16,264 nucleotides of DNA. Origin: Peptococcaceae bacterium. GTDB lineage: Bacteria > Bacillota > Peptococcia > DRI-13 > UBA5745. The notes beneath the pieces were generated by a model. The model searched no databases. It saw only the letters and a list, made by a program, of their open reading frames with translations, and had not been told where the DNA came from. The stretch lies in assembly GCA_031264885.1 (NCBI GenBank), contig JAISDM010000171.1, forward strand, positions 1-16,264, given 5' to 3'. Shown here in pieces: positions 6,288-14,211 of the stretch. A program made the translations under genes and the position numbers. Every line of letters begins with the position of its first letter. Position 1 is the stretch's first letter.

Positions 6288-7400
6288 ATGAATTTGACAA
6301 GCAGTGGATTAGCAAAAGGGATTTTTGTGGTTGACACCCATGTCCACGCGCAGCGGCACGCCTACGGATTCCAGAAAAAAGGCGAGGATCCGGATTATGC
6401 CGCCTTAGGCTCGGGTATGGCCAAATCCGTCGTCTACGACAATTCCCCCAGACTTCTTTATCACATGGACCGTTACGGTGTGGACGTGGCGGTCATTTTC
6501 CCCGCTTTCGGCATGACCAACGAGATCGATCTGAAAATCGTGGACGACCATCCCGACCGGTTTATCGCCTTGGCCTGGGACGTGGAAACCCGCCGCAAAT
6601 CCGAAAGCGGTGAAAAAAAATGGAACATCAAGGACTCTATCGCCGAATTGGATCAACTGCTGTCCACCGGTCGTTTCAAAGGTATCGGCGAGGGTTTTTC
6701 CAGCGGTCATCAAGTAGGCATCAGCTGGCAGGAACATTTGGAGATGTATTGTCAATATATGGAATTATGTCGGAAATACAAAACGCCCGCCCAATATCAT
6801 ACCGGCTTCCCCAACGGATACGTAGGAGGGCCCGGCTTGGCCTCCATGGTAGGCAATTATGAAAGCCCCTGGGCCAATCCGCTCCACGCCCATGAACTGG
6901 CCGCCCTGTATCCCGACGTTCCCATCATTCTCTGCCACTCCGGCATCGAAGGCAGCGGCTATTACACAGACCTGTACACACAATGTCTGCACGTGGCGGC
7001 CAGCCATCACAACGTATACCTGGAATGCGGCCAGTGGTGGGCCGAGCTGTATGAAGTTCCTCTGAAGGATCCCAACATCGGCGCGGAGAAGCTGGTTTGG
7101 GGCACGGACTGGGGCGCCTCCTGCACACCGCAGTCCTGGATGCCCGGCTGCGTTCCGGAGACATTCTGCAGCCAGGACAACAAGATCGGCCCTCCGTCCC
7201 ATCAAGTGGACGTATACGGCTGGAGCATGAGAGAGTTGGGTAAGCTGAACATCCCGCAGGACGATCTGAACCTGATCCTGGGCGGCAACGCGGTTCGCAT
7301 CTTCGGAATCAAAACGCCCCACACCCGTTTGTTTAAAGAATATCTGGGCAGACCCAGCCTGAACGTTTATCCCGACCACGGAGACAAGAAAAAGAAATAA
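6288..7400 (+). CDS. Amidohydrolase-2 family metal-dependent hydrolase/decarboxylase
   Basis: The 370-residue product is a TIM-barrel enzyme of the amidohydrolase-related (PF04909-like) type. Likely metal ligands are His18 and His20 in DTHVHAQ, His171 in QYHTGF, His217 in LCHSG and Asp274 in WGTDWG. Known members include ACMSD- and gamma-resorcylate-type decarboxylases and the lactonase LigI, so it may cleave a C-C or C-O bond or decarboxylate an aromatic or alicyclic acid. The ATG at 6288 follows AGGGAGG (6272-6278). It ends in a Lys-rich tail and has no signal peptide, so it should be cytosolic. Placement behind the thiolase/CoA-transferase/SDR genes suggests it makes or releases the acid that they process; the substrate is unknown. 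Confidence 0.85.
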   Translation: MNLTSSGLAKGIFVVDTHVHAQRHAYGFQKKGEDPDYAALGSGMAKSVVYDNSPRLLYHMDRYGVDVAVIFPAFGMTNEIDLKIVDDHPDRFIALAWDVETRRKSESGEKKWNIKDSIAELDQLLSTGRFKGIGEGFSSGHQVGISWQEHLEMYCQYMELCRKYKTPAQYHTGFPNGYVGGPGLASMVGNYESPWANPLHAHELAALYPDVPIILCHSGIEGSGYYTDLYTQCLHVAASHHNVYLECGQWWAELYEVPLKDPNIGAEKLVWGTDWGASCTPQSWMPGCVPETFCSQDNKIGPPSHQVDVYGWSMRELGKLNIPQDDLNLILGGNAVRIFGIKTPHTRLFKEYLGRPSLNVYPDHGDKKKK

Positions 7401-7410
7401 CCCGCGAATC

Positions 7411-7474
7411 ATCCGCGTCTGTCAAAAGCGGGCGGCAGAATGACGCATCCGTAGGGGCGGCATTCTGCCGCCCG
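7411..7474. repeat. Inverted pair of the GGGCGGCA hairpin repeat between convergent genes
   Basis: GGGCGGCAGAATG (7430-7442) pairs with CATTCTGCCGCCC (7461-7473), a 13-bp stem. The right part can instead fold alone (7455-7473). Bases 7411-7442 match 10881-10912 at 29 of 32 positions, and 7444-7474 match the third tandem unit at 6171. It lies just after the amidohydrolase stop and before the end of the leftward DUF218 gene, so it may act as a two-way terminator; U-tracts are lacking. Confidence 0.75.
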
Positions 7475-7542
7475 TCTTTGCGGTCGCGACACCACCCCTG
7501 CCCCTCCGGGTTGGGGAATATTATGCGTCCGCCCATATGTGT

Positions 7543-8331
7543 TCACCGCCACATCAGCGCCACCGAGAAGAATTCGCGGAAATAGCCCAGCGCGCCGAGA
7601 TAAGCGTAACGGTCGGGCGCTTTCAGCGCGTAGCCCGTCGCTCCGCCGCGCTCCGCAAGCCACCGCGCCCGAAACAGGTGGTAGCCGTTTGAGCAGATCA
7701 GCGCGTCGGTCACGTCACCGTACTCCGAGCGCAGCAATTCAAGCGAAAACCGAATGTTCTCCGCCGTGCTTGTGCTTGCCCCCTCCGTCAATATGCGCTC
7801 CGCCGCGATCCCATGCCCGGCAAGCCAGCGTTTCATGGCCTCCGCTTCGGATACGTCCTCATCCGCGCCTTGCCCGCCGGATACAACGCAGACTACCTCG
7901 CCGTGCCGTTCCAAATATTCGCGGGCAGTCCTCAAGCGCGATATCAGCGTCGCGCTCGGCTCAGAGCCGTTCAGCCCCGCGCCAAGCACAATTAGGTATT
8001 TTGACGGCGGCGGTTCGTCAAGCGCGGAATCGCTGCGCGCGTTCACAAGGATCGCGGTTTCAATTGAGATAAACGTCACAGCAAACAAGAACGCCAAAAT
8101 CAGCCACGCGCAGCGCAGCCGGCGAACCCATCGCCAACGCCGGTTCAGCAGGCACAAACCGCCGTACAGCGCCACCGCGCCCGCCGCGGGCGGCGAGATT
8201 TGCCGCAGAAAGAATCCCCCCGGCAGCGCGGCTCCCACGCCTGCGCCGGCCACGGCGATAACGGCGGCGGCGATCAGCGCAAAACGGGTCTGGCGGGCAA
8301 GTTTCAACGCGTTATCACTCATTGACATCAC
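7543..8331 (-). CDS. DUF218 (YdcF/SanA/ElyC-like) membrane protein
   Basis: The product has 262 residues from the GTG at 8331 (261 from the ATG at 8328; the next ATG is 8322). Hydrophobic stretches at about 18-36, 47-62 and 75-96 suggest three N-terminal membrane segments. A DUF218 domain follows from about residue 111, with LIVLGAGLNG, VVSGGQGADEDVSEAEAM and STSTAENIRFS typical of the family. Family members affect envelope and peptidoglycan-precursor processes in enterobacteria, but the reaction is not settled. The start overlaps the TPR gene's stop (GTGATG), with only a weak ribosome binding site, so translation is probably coupled. It is the last gene of the leftward pyr-led array, and its link to pyrimidine synthesis is unknown. 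Confidence 0.85.
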   Translation of the reverse strand: MMSMSDNALKLARQTRFALIAAAVIAVAGAGVGAALPGGFFLRQISPPAAGAVALYGGLCLLNRRWRWVRRLRCAWLILAFLFAVTFISIETAILVNARSDSALDEPPPSKYLIVLGAGLNGSEPSATLISRLRTAREYLERHGEVVCVVSGGQGADEDVSEAEAMKRWLAGHGIAAERILTEGASTSTAENIRFSLELLRSEYGDVTDALICSNGYHLFRARWLAERGGATGYALKAPDRYAYLGALGYFREFFSVALMWR

Positions 8332-9020
8332 CCGTCATACGTGCTGTCCGGCGTCATTCCCTGAGGCAGGGAGGGCATCGCGCCTCTGCTTTCGTATGTG
8401 CCGTCCTCCAGCCCCAGTATAATATATTTTTCTAAGCACTTCCGGCTTTCCTCGTCCAACCCCAGCCTTCTGAAGATGAATCCCAAGCCGTAATACGCCT
8501 TTCCGGATTGGGGATCCAACTCCACCACATTGACCAAATACCGGATCGCCTGATAAAAATTCAAATCAGACTCCTCTTGTTTGTTTTCGTTATACAGATC
8601 CAGCGCATACTGACTGTAGGCCAAACCCAAGTAATAATGCGCCTCCGCCTGGTCCGGATCCAGCACAATCGCCGCCTGAAGCATCCAAATGGACGCGACG
8701 GGATCGCGGTCGTCCAAACGTTTTTTCGCTTTTTCCAACAGATCCCTCGGAATGTGCCTGTCGTAGGCGTGGAGCCATCGTACATACGCCTGCTGCGCCT
8801 CGTGATACAAATCGTGTCCCAGTATGTAAATCATCGTATCCACCACAGATCTCCAAAAATCTATGAGGCGGGGCCATTCCTCGCTGGTGATTAACTCCGC
8901 GAATATGGGATAATCGAAATCGGCCGTTTGCCGGACCGGCGTCCACTCCGTCGGAGATAACCGCACATAGGCGATGTAATTTTTCCAGCTGTCATTCCAA
9001 GGTTGATAATCTTTCACCAT
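8328..9020 (-). CDS. TPR-repeat protein
   Basis: The 230-residue product is soluble, with two to three tetratricopeptide repeats at about 108-215 (AIVLDPDQAEAHYYLGLAY; VELDPQSGKAYYGLGFIF; a following helix pair). The first 100 residues are rich in Trp and Tyr (DYQPWNDSWKNYIAYVRL; EEWPRLIDFWRSVVD) and I do not recognise them. The ATG lies six bases after the pyrD stop and has no clear ribosome binding site, so re-initiation after pyrD is likely. TPR proteins generally hold partner proteins; a partner cannot be named. It sits directly upstream of the DUF218 gene, and the two may act together at the membrane. Confidence 0.8.
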   Translation of the reverse strand: MVKDYQPWNDSWKNYIAYVRLSPTEWTPVRQTADFDYPIFAELITSEEWPRLIDFWRSVVDTMIYILGHDLYHEAQQAYVRWLHAYDRHIPRDLLEKAKKRLDDRDPVASIWMLQAAIVLDPDQAEAHYYLGLAYSQYALDLYNENKQEESDLNFYQAIRYLVNVVELDPQSGKAYYGLGFIFRRLGLDEESRKCLEKYIILGLEDGTYESRGAMPSLPQGMTPDSTYDG

Positions 9021-9026
9021 GCGCGT

Positions 9027-9947
9027 TTACGCCGGGCAAAAACGAGCCGCTCCGATCACTTGCGCCAGCTCGTGTACGCCCTCTTCCTCCATCCATTCTG
9101 TCAGACCGTCCACAATACGGATCCCCGTCATGGGATCGCGAAAATTCCCCGTGCCCACCGCCACCGCGGCGGCGCCGGCCATCAGGAATTCCAGGGCGTC
9201 CCGATGGTCTGTGATGCCCCCCATTCCAATGACAGGCACAGATACCGCGCCGGCGGTCTCCCACACCATCCGGAGGGCGACGGGCTTCACGGCGGGGCCG
9301 GACAGTCCGCCCACCCCGCGGGGCAGCACAGGCCGCCTTTTTTTTATGTCAATGGCCATTCCCGCCACCGTATTGATGAGAGAGATGATATCCGCGCCTT
9401 CCGCTTCCGCCGCTCTGGCGATTTCCGTAATGTCCGTCACATTGGGCGTCAATTTGACAATCAAGGGCAGACGGGTTTCACACCGTACGCTTCTCACCAC
9501 TTCCGCCGCCATCTGAGGATCCGTGCCAAAAAACATCCCCCCATGCTCCACGTTGGGACATGAAATATTCACTTCCAGCGCGTGAACGCCCTCAACTCCG
9601 TTTAATTTCTCCGTTATAAGCGCGAATTCCTTCACGGAATGCCCGTTAATATTGGCGATCACCGCCAAATCCCGCCCTCTCAGCCAGGGCAGTTCCTCGG
9701 ATATAAAGGCGTCCACGCCGGGATTCTGGAGTCCGATGCTGTTTAACATGCCGGCGGCGGTCTCCGCGATCCTCGGGAGGGGATTGCCCGGACTGGGCTT
9801 CAATGTCAAGCCCTTGACCGCGATGCCGCCCAATCTGCCGATATCATACCACTCGTTGAATTCCCGCCCGAATCCAAAACAGCCCGAAGCGCCGATCACG
9901 GGGTTTTTTAAGGTCAGACCACTGAGCCTGGCCGTCAAATCAACCAT
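9027..9947 (-). CDS. pyrD: Dihydroorotate dehydrogenase class 1B, catalytic subunit
   Basis: The 306-residue product is the FMN subunit of the NAD-dependent dihydroorotate dehydrogenase, which oxidises dihydroorotate to orotate. The catalytic Cys130 is in NISCPNV, as in class 1B enzymes, and GGITDHRDALEFLMAGA forms the phosphate-binding end of the barrel. The start is the ATG at 9947, which follows GGAGGTG and overlaps the pyrK stop by eight bases; an upstream extension of 16 residues lacks family similarity. It works with PyrK, encoded immediately upstream. Confidence 0.95.
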   Translation of the reverse strand: MVDLTARLSGLTLKNPVIGASGCFGFGREFNEWYDIGRLGGIAVKGLTLKPSPGNPLPRIAETAAGMLNSIGLQNPGVDAFISEELPWLRGRDLAVIANINGHSVKEFALITEKLNGVEGVHALEVNISCPNVEHGGMFFGTDPQMAAEVVRSVRCETRLPLIVKLTPNVTDITEIARAAEAEGADIISLINTVAGMAIDIKKRRPVLPRGVGGLSGPAVKPVALRMVWETAGAVSVPVIGMGGITDHRDALEFLMAGAAAVAVGTGNFRDPMTGIRIVDGLTEWMEEEGVHELAQVIGAARFCPA

Positions 9948-10788
9948 CCCACCGCACCTCCGCCCCATCCAGCACAGGCCCGTCGCCGCAAACACGCGCC
10001 CGCCTCACAACGCCGTCCGCGCCGGCGGCGGAAACGGCGCAGCCCATGCAGACACCCAGCCCGCAAGCCATGCGTTCCTCCATTGAAATTTGGCAAGGCA
10101 TCCGGCGGACTCCGCAAATCTCCGTCAAAACCCTCAGCATGGGCGCCGGCCCGCAGGCAAAAACGCTTCCCCCGCCTTGGGAGCCGCATACAGAGACATC
10201 TCCCGCGCCGGAATCGAAGAAACCCTGCGCGTCAGCCACTTTGAGAAGCAGCTCCGTCACCAAACCCTTATATCCGCCCGATCCGTCGTCGGTGGCGGCA
10301 TACGTCCGGCATCCGGCGGCTTCCAGTACATCCGCGCCAAAAAGACCGGCTTTGTTCTGCGCGCCCAAAAACGCCCCGACCTGGATCCCATCCGCCGTCA
10401 GCGCCCGCGCCAGGGGAAGCAGAGGCGCGATTCCCACGCCGCCGCCCACCAAGGCCGCCCGCCGCAGTCCGCGGTCCCACCAGAAACCGCGCCCCAGCGG
10501 CCCCATGACCCGCAGCGAATCCCCGGGCGCCTTACGCGCCATCGCCCGGGTGCCTCTGCCCACAGCCCGGTAGTGAACGGACACCGTTCCCGCCGCCGCG
10601 TCCATCCCGGACACACTGAAAGGCCGCCTCAAGAAAGGATCCTGAGCCTCATCCCCGGACACAGTCATCATCACGAACTGCCCCGGTCGCGCCGCAGCCG
10701 CAATCTCGGGCAAATCCAACGTCATTCGATATATTTCCCGGGAAATTGCGGCGTTTTCCCGCACCTTTCCCCAATAATCCCCCGCCAT
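9940..10788 (-). CDS. pyrK: Dihydroorotate dehydrogenase electron transfer subunit
   Basis: The 282-residue product is the FAD/[2Fe-2S] partner of PyrD that passes electrons to NAD. RPFS at 55-58 binds FAD, GGGVGIAPLL at 115-124 binds the pyridine nucleotide, and Cys242, Cys247, Cys250 and Cys267 bind the cluster. The ATG at 10788 follows GGAGG at 10801-10797; a TTG at 10803 would overlap that site and is less likely. A Gly/Ser-rich stretch at about 191-208 (FDSGAGDVSVCGSQGGGS), just before FACGP, looks like an insertion relative to the family I remember. It follows a gap of about 320 bp after pyrE. Confidence 0.94.
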   Translation of the reverse strand: MAGDYWGKVRENAAISREIYRMTLDLPEIAAAARPGQFVMMTVSGDEAQDPFLRRPFSVSGMDAAAGTVSVHYRAVGRGTRAMARKAPGDSLRVMGPLGRGFWWDRGLRRAALVGGGVGIAPLLPLARALTADGIQVGAFLGAQNKAGLFGADVLEAAGCRTYAATDDGSGGYKGLVTELLLKVADAQGFFDSGAGDVSVCGSQGGGSVFACGPAPMLRVLTEICGVRRMPCQISMEERMACGLGVCMGCAVSAAGADGVVRRARVCGDGPVLDGAEVRWDG

Positions 10789-10832
10789 AGCTGCATCCTC
10801 CAACTTAACCGATTATTCCGGCGCCCCATCCT

Positions 10833-10859
10833 GTCATTCTGGGTCAAGCCCGGAATGAC
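10833..10859. repeat. Half copy of the GTCATTCC/GGAATGAC repeat
   Basis: The 27 bases begin GTCATTCTGGG and end CCCGGAATGAC, with a short TCAAG loop, so they match one arm pair of the 74-bp element at 1109. Confidence 0.7.
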
Positions 10860-10880
10860 GAAACCTGCGATTCGCAGGAA

Positions 10881-10930
10881 ATCCGCGCCTGTCAAAGACG
10901 GGCGGCAGAATGCCGCCCCCTACAGACGCA
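10881..10930. repeat. Copy of the GGGCGGCA dispersed repeat
   Basis: Bases 10881-10912 match 7411-7442 at 29 of 32 positions. The following GCCGCCCCCTACAGACGCAT is the inverse of the ATGCGTC...GGGGCGGC part seen near 6122, 6171 and 7444. Confidence 0.7.
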
Positions 10931-10978
10931 TCATTCACGGTACCGCACCCTAAATATTGCTAGGCTTGTCTATCCCCC

Positions 10979-11064
10979 GTCATTCCGGCGCCCCATCCCG
11001 TCATTCCGGGCTTGTCCCGGAATCCAGGTCCTTCTTTTGGATTCTGGGACAAGCCCAGAATGAC
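10979..11064. repeat. Full and partial copy of the GTCATTCC/GGAATGAC repeat
   Basis: A partial arm (GTCATTCCGGCGCCCCATCC) at 10979-10998 is followed by a complete copy at 11000-11064. That copy has outer ends GTCATTCCGGG and CCCAGAATGAC and inner arms CCGGAATCC and GGATTCTGG, matching the element at 1109-1182 but with a shorter centre. Confidence 0.75.
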
Positions 11065-11111
11065 AAGATGTGACAGTTTTCGGACGGACCCGGACAGCAG
11101 CCGCCCCGCCC

Positions 11112-11693
11112 CTACCGCGGTTTGCGGCTGCCTGGCTTCTCAATGGGGATATTGGCCGCGCACAAAGGGCATTGCGCCGGGTCGTAATGCTCCGCCTCCA
11201 ACTGCAGCAGCGAAAAATACGGCACGGTCAGCTTCGCCTTCCCCCCGCTGCGGTCTACGATGGATCCCGCGCCCACCACCTGAGCGCCCAGCGCGGTCAT
11301 CACATCCACCGCTTCCTGCGTGGTCCCCCCGGTGGTGATTACATCCTCCACCACCAGAACCCTCTGCCCCGGTTTGATTTCAAAAGCGCGGCGCAATGTC
11401 ATTTTGCCGTCGTCGCCCCGCTCCGTAAACAAGCTGGTGATCCCCAGCTGCCGGGCCACCTCATAGGACAGGTTGACCGCCCCCACCGCCGGGCCCACCA
11501 CCGCCTCAGGCCGATCCTCCCGGAAACGCTCCGCCAAACCGGCGCACACCTTCGCCGCCAGCAACGGCTCTTTCAGAAGCAGCGCGCATTGGACATAAAC
11601 CTTCCCGTGAAGCCCGGACGTATACCGAAAGTGTCCCTCCCGAACCGCCTCCACACTCTTTAGGATATCCCATATTTCCCGCTGACCCAACAT
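11112..11693 (-). CDS. pyrE: Orotate phosphoribosyltransferase
   Basis: The 193-residue product joins orotate to PRPP to form OMP. The PRPP loop VLVVEDVITTGGTT is at 112-125, HFRYTSGLH at 21-29 is the orotate-side motif, and ERGDDGKMTLRRAF at 91-104 is the flexible catalytic loop. The C-terminal CPLC pair is seen in the longer thermophile/clostridial type. The ATG at 11693 lies 30 bp after pyrC with only a moderate ribosome binding site (AGAGGCGGGTGAG). It is the third gene of the pyr operon. Confidence 0.95.
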   Translation of the reverse strand: MLGQREIWDILKSVEAVREGHFRYTSGLHGKVYVQCALLLKEPLLAAKVCAGLAERFREDRPEAVVGPAVGAVNLSYEVARQLGITSLFTERGDDGKMTLRRAFEIKPGQRVLVVEDVITTGGTTQEAVDVMTALGAQVVGAGSIVDRSGGKAKLTVPYFSLLQLEAEHYDPAQCPLCAANIPIEKPGSRKPR

Positions 11694-11723
11694 GAACTCA
11701 CCCGCCTCTCTGATTTCGCCCGT

Positions 11724-13067
11724 TTATCCTTCGTACATTACTTTGCCGTCTCTCATGGTCATTCTCCCGCCGGCCACCGTCAATACCGGCCATCCTTGAT
11801 AAACCCGCCCGTGATAAGGGCAGTTCCTGCCCTTGGTGTACAGCGTTCCCCGATCCACCCGTTTTGACAGCTCCGGATCGATCACCACCAAGTCGGCGCG
11901 CCCTCCTGCCCTCAGCCGCCCCCGGTCCTTCCGGCCCAGAACCTCCGCGGGTCCCAGGGTCATTCGCGCGATTAAGTCCATCGGGCGCATCTTCTCCCGA
12001 ACCACCAGCGCGTCCCAAACCACGGCCAGCGCCGTCTCCAAGCCGCTGATGCCATTGGAAGCGTTCTCGAACTCGCAGTCCTTATTCTCCGCGTCCCAGG
12101 GCGCGTGATCCGTTGCGATGCAGGTGATCAGCCCCGATTTCACCGCCTCCAGCACCGCCCTCCGATGCTCCTCCCCGCGCAAGGGCGGACTGACCTTAAA
12201 GCTCGTATGATATCCTTGAACATCCGCGTCTGTCAGCGTCAAATGATGCGGCGTGGCTTCCGCCGTAACCGGGATCCCGGATTCAGCCGCAAATCTCAGC
12301 AATTCCACACTCTGCCGGGCGCTGATATGGGCCAGGTGCATTTTGCCGCGGGTCAGGCCGGCCAGCAGAATATCCCGCGCCACAGCCACCGCCTCGCTCT
12401 CCGCCGGGATCCCCTTCAGCCCCAGCCGGGTAGACCAATAGCCCTCGTGCATCAAGCCCCCGTCCTTCAAGTCCGGATCCTCGCAGTGATCGATGACCGG
12501 AATGCCAAAGGGTTTGGCGTATTCCAGCGCCCTCCGCAGAACCAGCCCGCTGACCACCGGATTGCCGTCGTCGGATATAGCGCAGGCCCCCGCCTGATAC
12601 AATAAACCGATCTCCGAGATTTCCTTCCCCTCCGATTGCTTGCTGACGGTTCCGATGGGAAGCACCTCCGTCAGTCCAAACCCGGCGCCTTTGCGGAGAA
12701 TGTATTCCATCACCGTAGGATCGTCCCCGCGGGGGCTGGTGTTGGGCATGGCGCAGATGGTGGTAAAACCTCCCGCCGCCGCCGCCATAGAGCCTGTTTG
12801 TACGGTCTCGTGGACCTCCCCTCCCGGCTCTCTCAGGTGAACATGCAAATCAATCAGTCCGGGCGCCACGATTTTGCCGCTTACATCCACAACCCGCGCG
12901 CCGGCGGCGTCCAGTCCCACGCCCATTTCTTGAACGACGCCCTCCGCGATCCGCACATCCATGACTTGTTCCGTTTGGCTGGCCGGATCCAGAACCAATC
13001 CGCCTTTCAGAAGGATCCCTTCGCTCCCCGCGCCGCCCGCCGCGCCTCCGTTCACCGCTTCCGTCAT
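11724..13067 (-). CDS. pyrC: Dihydroorotase, class I
   Basis: The 447-residue product cyclises carbamoyl aspartate to dihydroorotate. Metal ligands are visible: His75 and His77 in DLHVHLREPG, Asp167 in ISDDGNP, His194 in DHCED, His247 in AHISA and Asp320 in ATDHAPW. Asn109 is in the substrate motif MPNT. The bridging ligand is the Asp typical of class I rather than a carboxylated Lys. The ATG overlaps the pyrB stop (ATGA, 13067-13064) behind GGAGG. The first 17 residues (Gly/Ala-rich) are longer than usual, but the ribosome binding site and overlap support this start. Confidence 0.95.
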   Translation of the reverse strand: MTEAVNGGAAGGAGSEGILLKGGLVLDPASQTEQVMDVRIAEGVVQEMGVGLDAAGARVVDVSGKIVAPGLIDLHVHLREPGGEVHETVQTGSMAAAAGGFTTICAMPNTSPRGDDPTVMEYILRKGAGFGLTEVLPIGTVSKQSEGKEISEIGLLYQAGACAISDDGNPVVSGLVLRRALEYAKPFGIPVIDHCEDPDLKDGGLMHEGYWSTRLGLKGIPAESEAVAVARDILLAGLTRGKMHLAHISARQSVELLRFAAESGIPVTAEATPHHLTLTDADVQGYHTSFKVSPPLRGEEHRRAVLEAVKSGLITCIATDHAPWDAENKDCEFENASNGISGLETALAVVWDALVVREKMRPMDLIARMTLGPAEVLGRKDRGRLRAGGRADLVVIDPELSKRVDRGTLYTKGRNCPYHGRVYQGWPVLTVAGGRMTMRDGKVMYEG

Positions 13068-14014
13068 TCCCCGTCGCCTCCTTTCCGGCCCGCCATCAAG
13101 TACAGCAATGCCATCCGAACCGCCACCCCATTGGTCACTTGCTCCTCAATCACAGACTGGACGCCGTCGGCGATCTCGCCGGATATTTCCACACCCCGGT
13201 TCATAGGGCCCGGATGCATCACCAGACAGCCGGAATCCGCCAATTTCAGGCGGCGCGCGTTCAATCCGTACCGCTGACTGTATTCCCGTATGCTCGGGAA
13301 CAAGCCGGACGCCTGCCGTTCCCTCTGAATCCTGAGCATCATCACCGCCTGAGCGTTTCGCACCGCCTCGTCCATATCCCAGGTGATTTTCGCCCCCATA
13401 TCCTCCAACCCGGGCGGCATCAAAGTCGGCGGGCCGCACAGCCAGACCTCCGCGCCCATGGTCCTGAAACCGGATAAATTAGAGCGGGCCACCCGGCTGT
13501 GAAGCACATCCCCCACAATGGCCACCTTCATCCCCTTGAGATCCCCTAATTTATCCCGCGCCGTATAGAGATCCAGCAGACTCTGAGTCGGATGCTGATG
13601 CAAACCGTCCCCGCCGTTGATGACCCGCGCCGAAACCGTCCGCCCCAAGTAAGCGGGCGCGCCCGACATCGGATGCCGGATCACAATTAAGTCCGCCGCC
13701 ATCCGGTTCAGGGTTTGACCCGTATCCCTCAGGCTTTCCCCCTTGGACACACTGCTGGCGGCCGCGTTAATGTTCACCACATCGGCGCTCATATATTTCC
13801 CCGCCAGCTCAAAAGAAGTCCGTGTGCGCGTGCTGTTTTCATAAAAAAGATTCAATACGGTCCGGCCTCTCAAAGTGGGCACCTTCTTAATATCCCGCTC
13901 CAGCACCCGTTTTAATTCAGCGGCGTTTTGCAAAATCAGATCGATTTGGCCGGCGTCCAACTGCTCCATAGAAATCAAATCTTTAAAATCCAGCTTCCCG
14001 TAATCCGAGCCCAT
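13064..14014 (-). CDS. pyrB: Aspartate carbamoyltransferase catalytic subunit
   Basis: The 316-residue product condenses carbamoyl phosphate and aspartate, the committed step of pyrimidine synthesis. STRTRTSFE at 61-69 binds carbamoyl phosphate; GDGLHQHPTQ at 135-144, DVLHSRVARSN and HPGPMNRGVE are all typical. The ATG at 14014 follows AGGAGGAGG. No pyrI regulatory subunit lies in the window, so control is likely through the attenuator upstream. It is the first gene of the operon. Confidence 0.96.
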   Translation of the reverse strand: MGSDYGKLDFKDLISMEQLDAGQIDLILQNAAELKRVLERDIKKVPTLRGRTVLNLFYENSTRTRTSFELAGKYMSADVVNINAAASSVSKGESLRDTGQTLNRMAADLIVIRHPMSGAPAYLGRTVSARVINGGDGLHQHPTQSLLDLYTARDKLGDLKGMKVAIVGDVLHSRVARSNLSGFRTMGAEVWLCGPPTLMPPGLEDMGAKITWDMDEAVRNAQAVMMLRIQRERQASGLFPSIREYSQRYGLNARRLKLADSGCLVMHPGPMNRGVEISGEIADGVQSVIEEQVTNGVAVRMALLYLMAGRKGGDGE

Positions 14015-14112
14015 ACCGTCACCTCCTCCTGTTCAGCGAATCCTGACATCGGATCGGAGACATCCCCGCTTCTATACTCGTGTGCGGAAACACATACCCC
14101 GCCGGCGCGCGT

Positions 14113-14144
14113 AAAAAAACGCCTCCCCCGCAGCCGGGAAAGGC
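14113..14144 (-). terminator. Attenuator terminator of the pyr leader
   Basis: On the minus strand a 10-bp stem with a GCTG loop (14144-14121, two G-U pairs) is followed by a G-rich junction base and seven T residues (14119-14113). It stands about 100 bases before pyrB, inside the leader, so it must be bypassed for the operon to be expressed. Confidence 0.85.
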
Positions 14145-14211
14145 AAGGCACACATCCATATAAGGGCGTTCCGCCCCCGCCTCAAAGGCCCGTCACAACG
14201 GGCCCCTTTGT

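Larger units (their letters stand above)
10789..11111. other. Repeat-filled gap inside the pyr operon
   Basis: No gene is supported in these 323 bases. They hold copies of the GTCATTCC/GGAATGAC element and of the GGGCGGCA repeat, plus a small perfect hairpin, CCTGCGATTCGCAGG, at 10864-10878. I find no convincing leftward promoter or U-tract terminator, so pyrK and pyrD probably depend on readthrough from pyrE. Confidence 0.65.

Noticed and set aside
7539..8072. Rightward frame over the DUF218 gene
   Set aside because: Its composition is very rich in Arg, Ser and Pro and it has no family features, while the leftward frame has membrane segments and DUF218 motifs.
10090..10953. Rightward 287-codon frame over pyrK
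   Set aside because: It is a shadow of pyrK and runs into the repeats; its Arg/His/Pro-rich product is typical of antisense GC-rich frames.
14183..14210. Second pyr-leader terminator
   Set aside because: The stem of about 11 pairs is good but it is followed by G-rich sequence with no U-tract, so it is more likely a structural hairpin.
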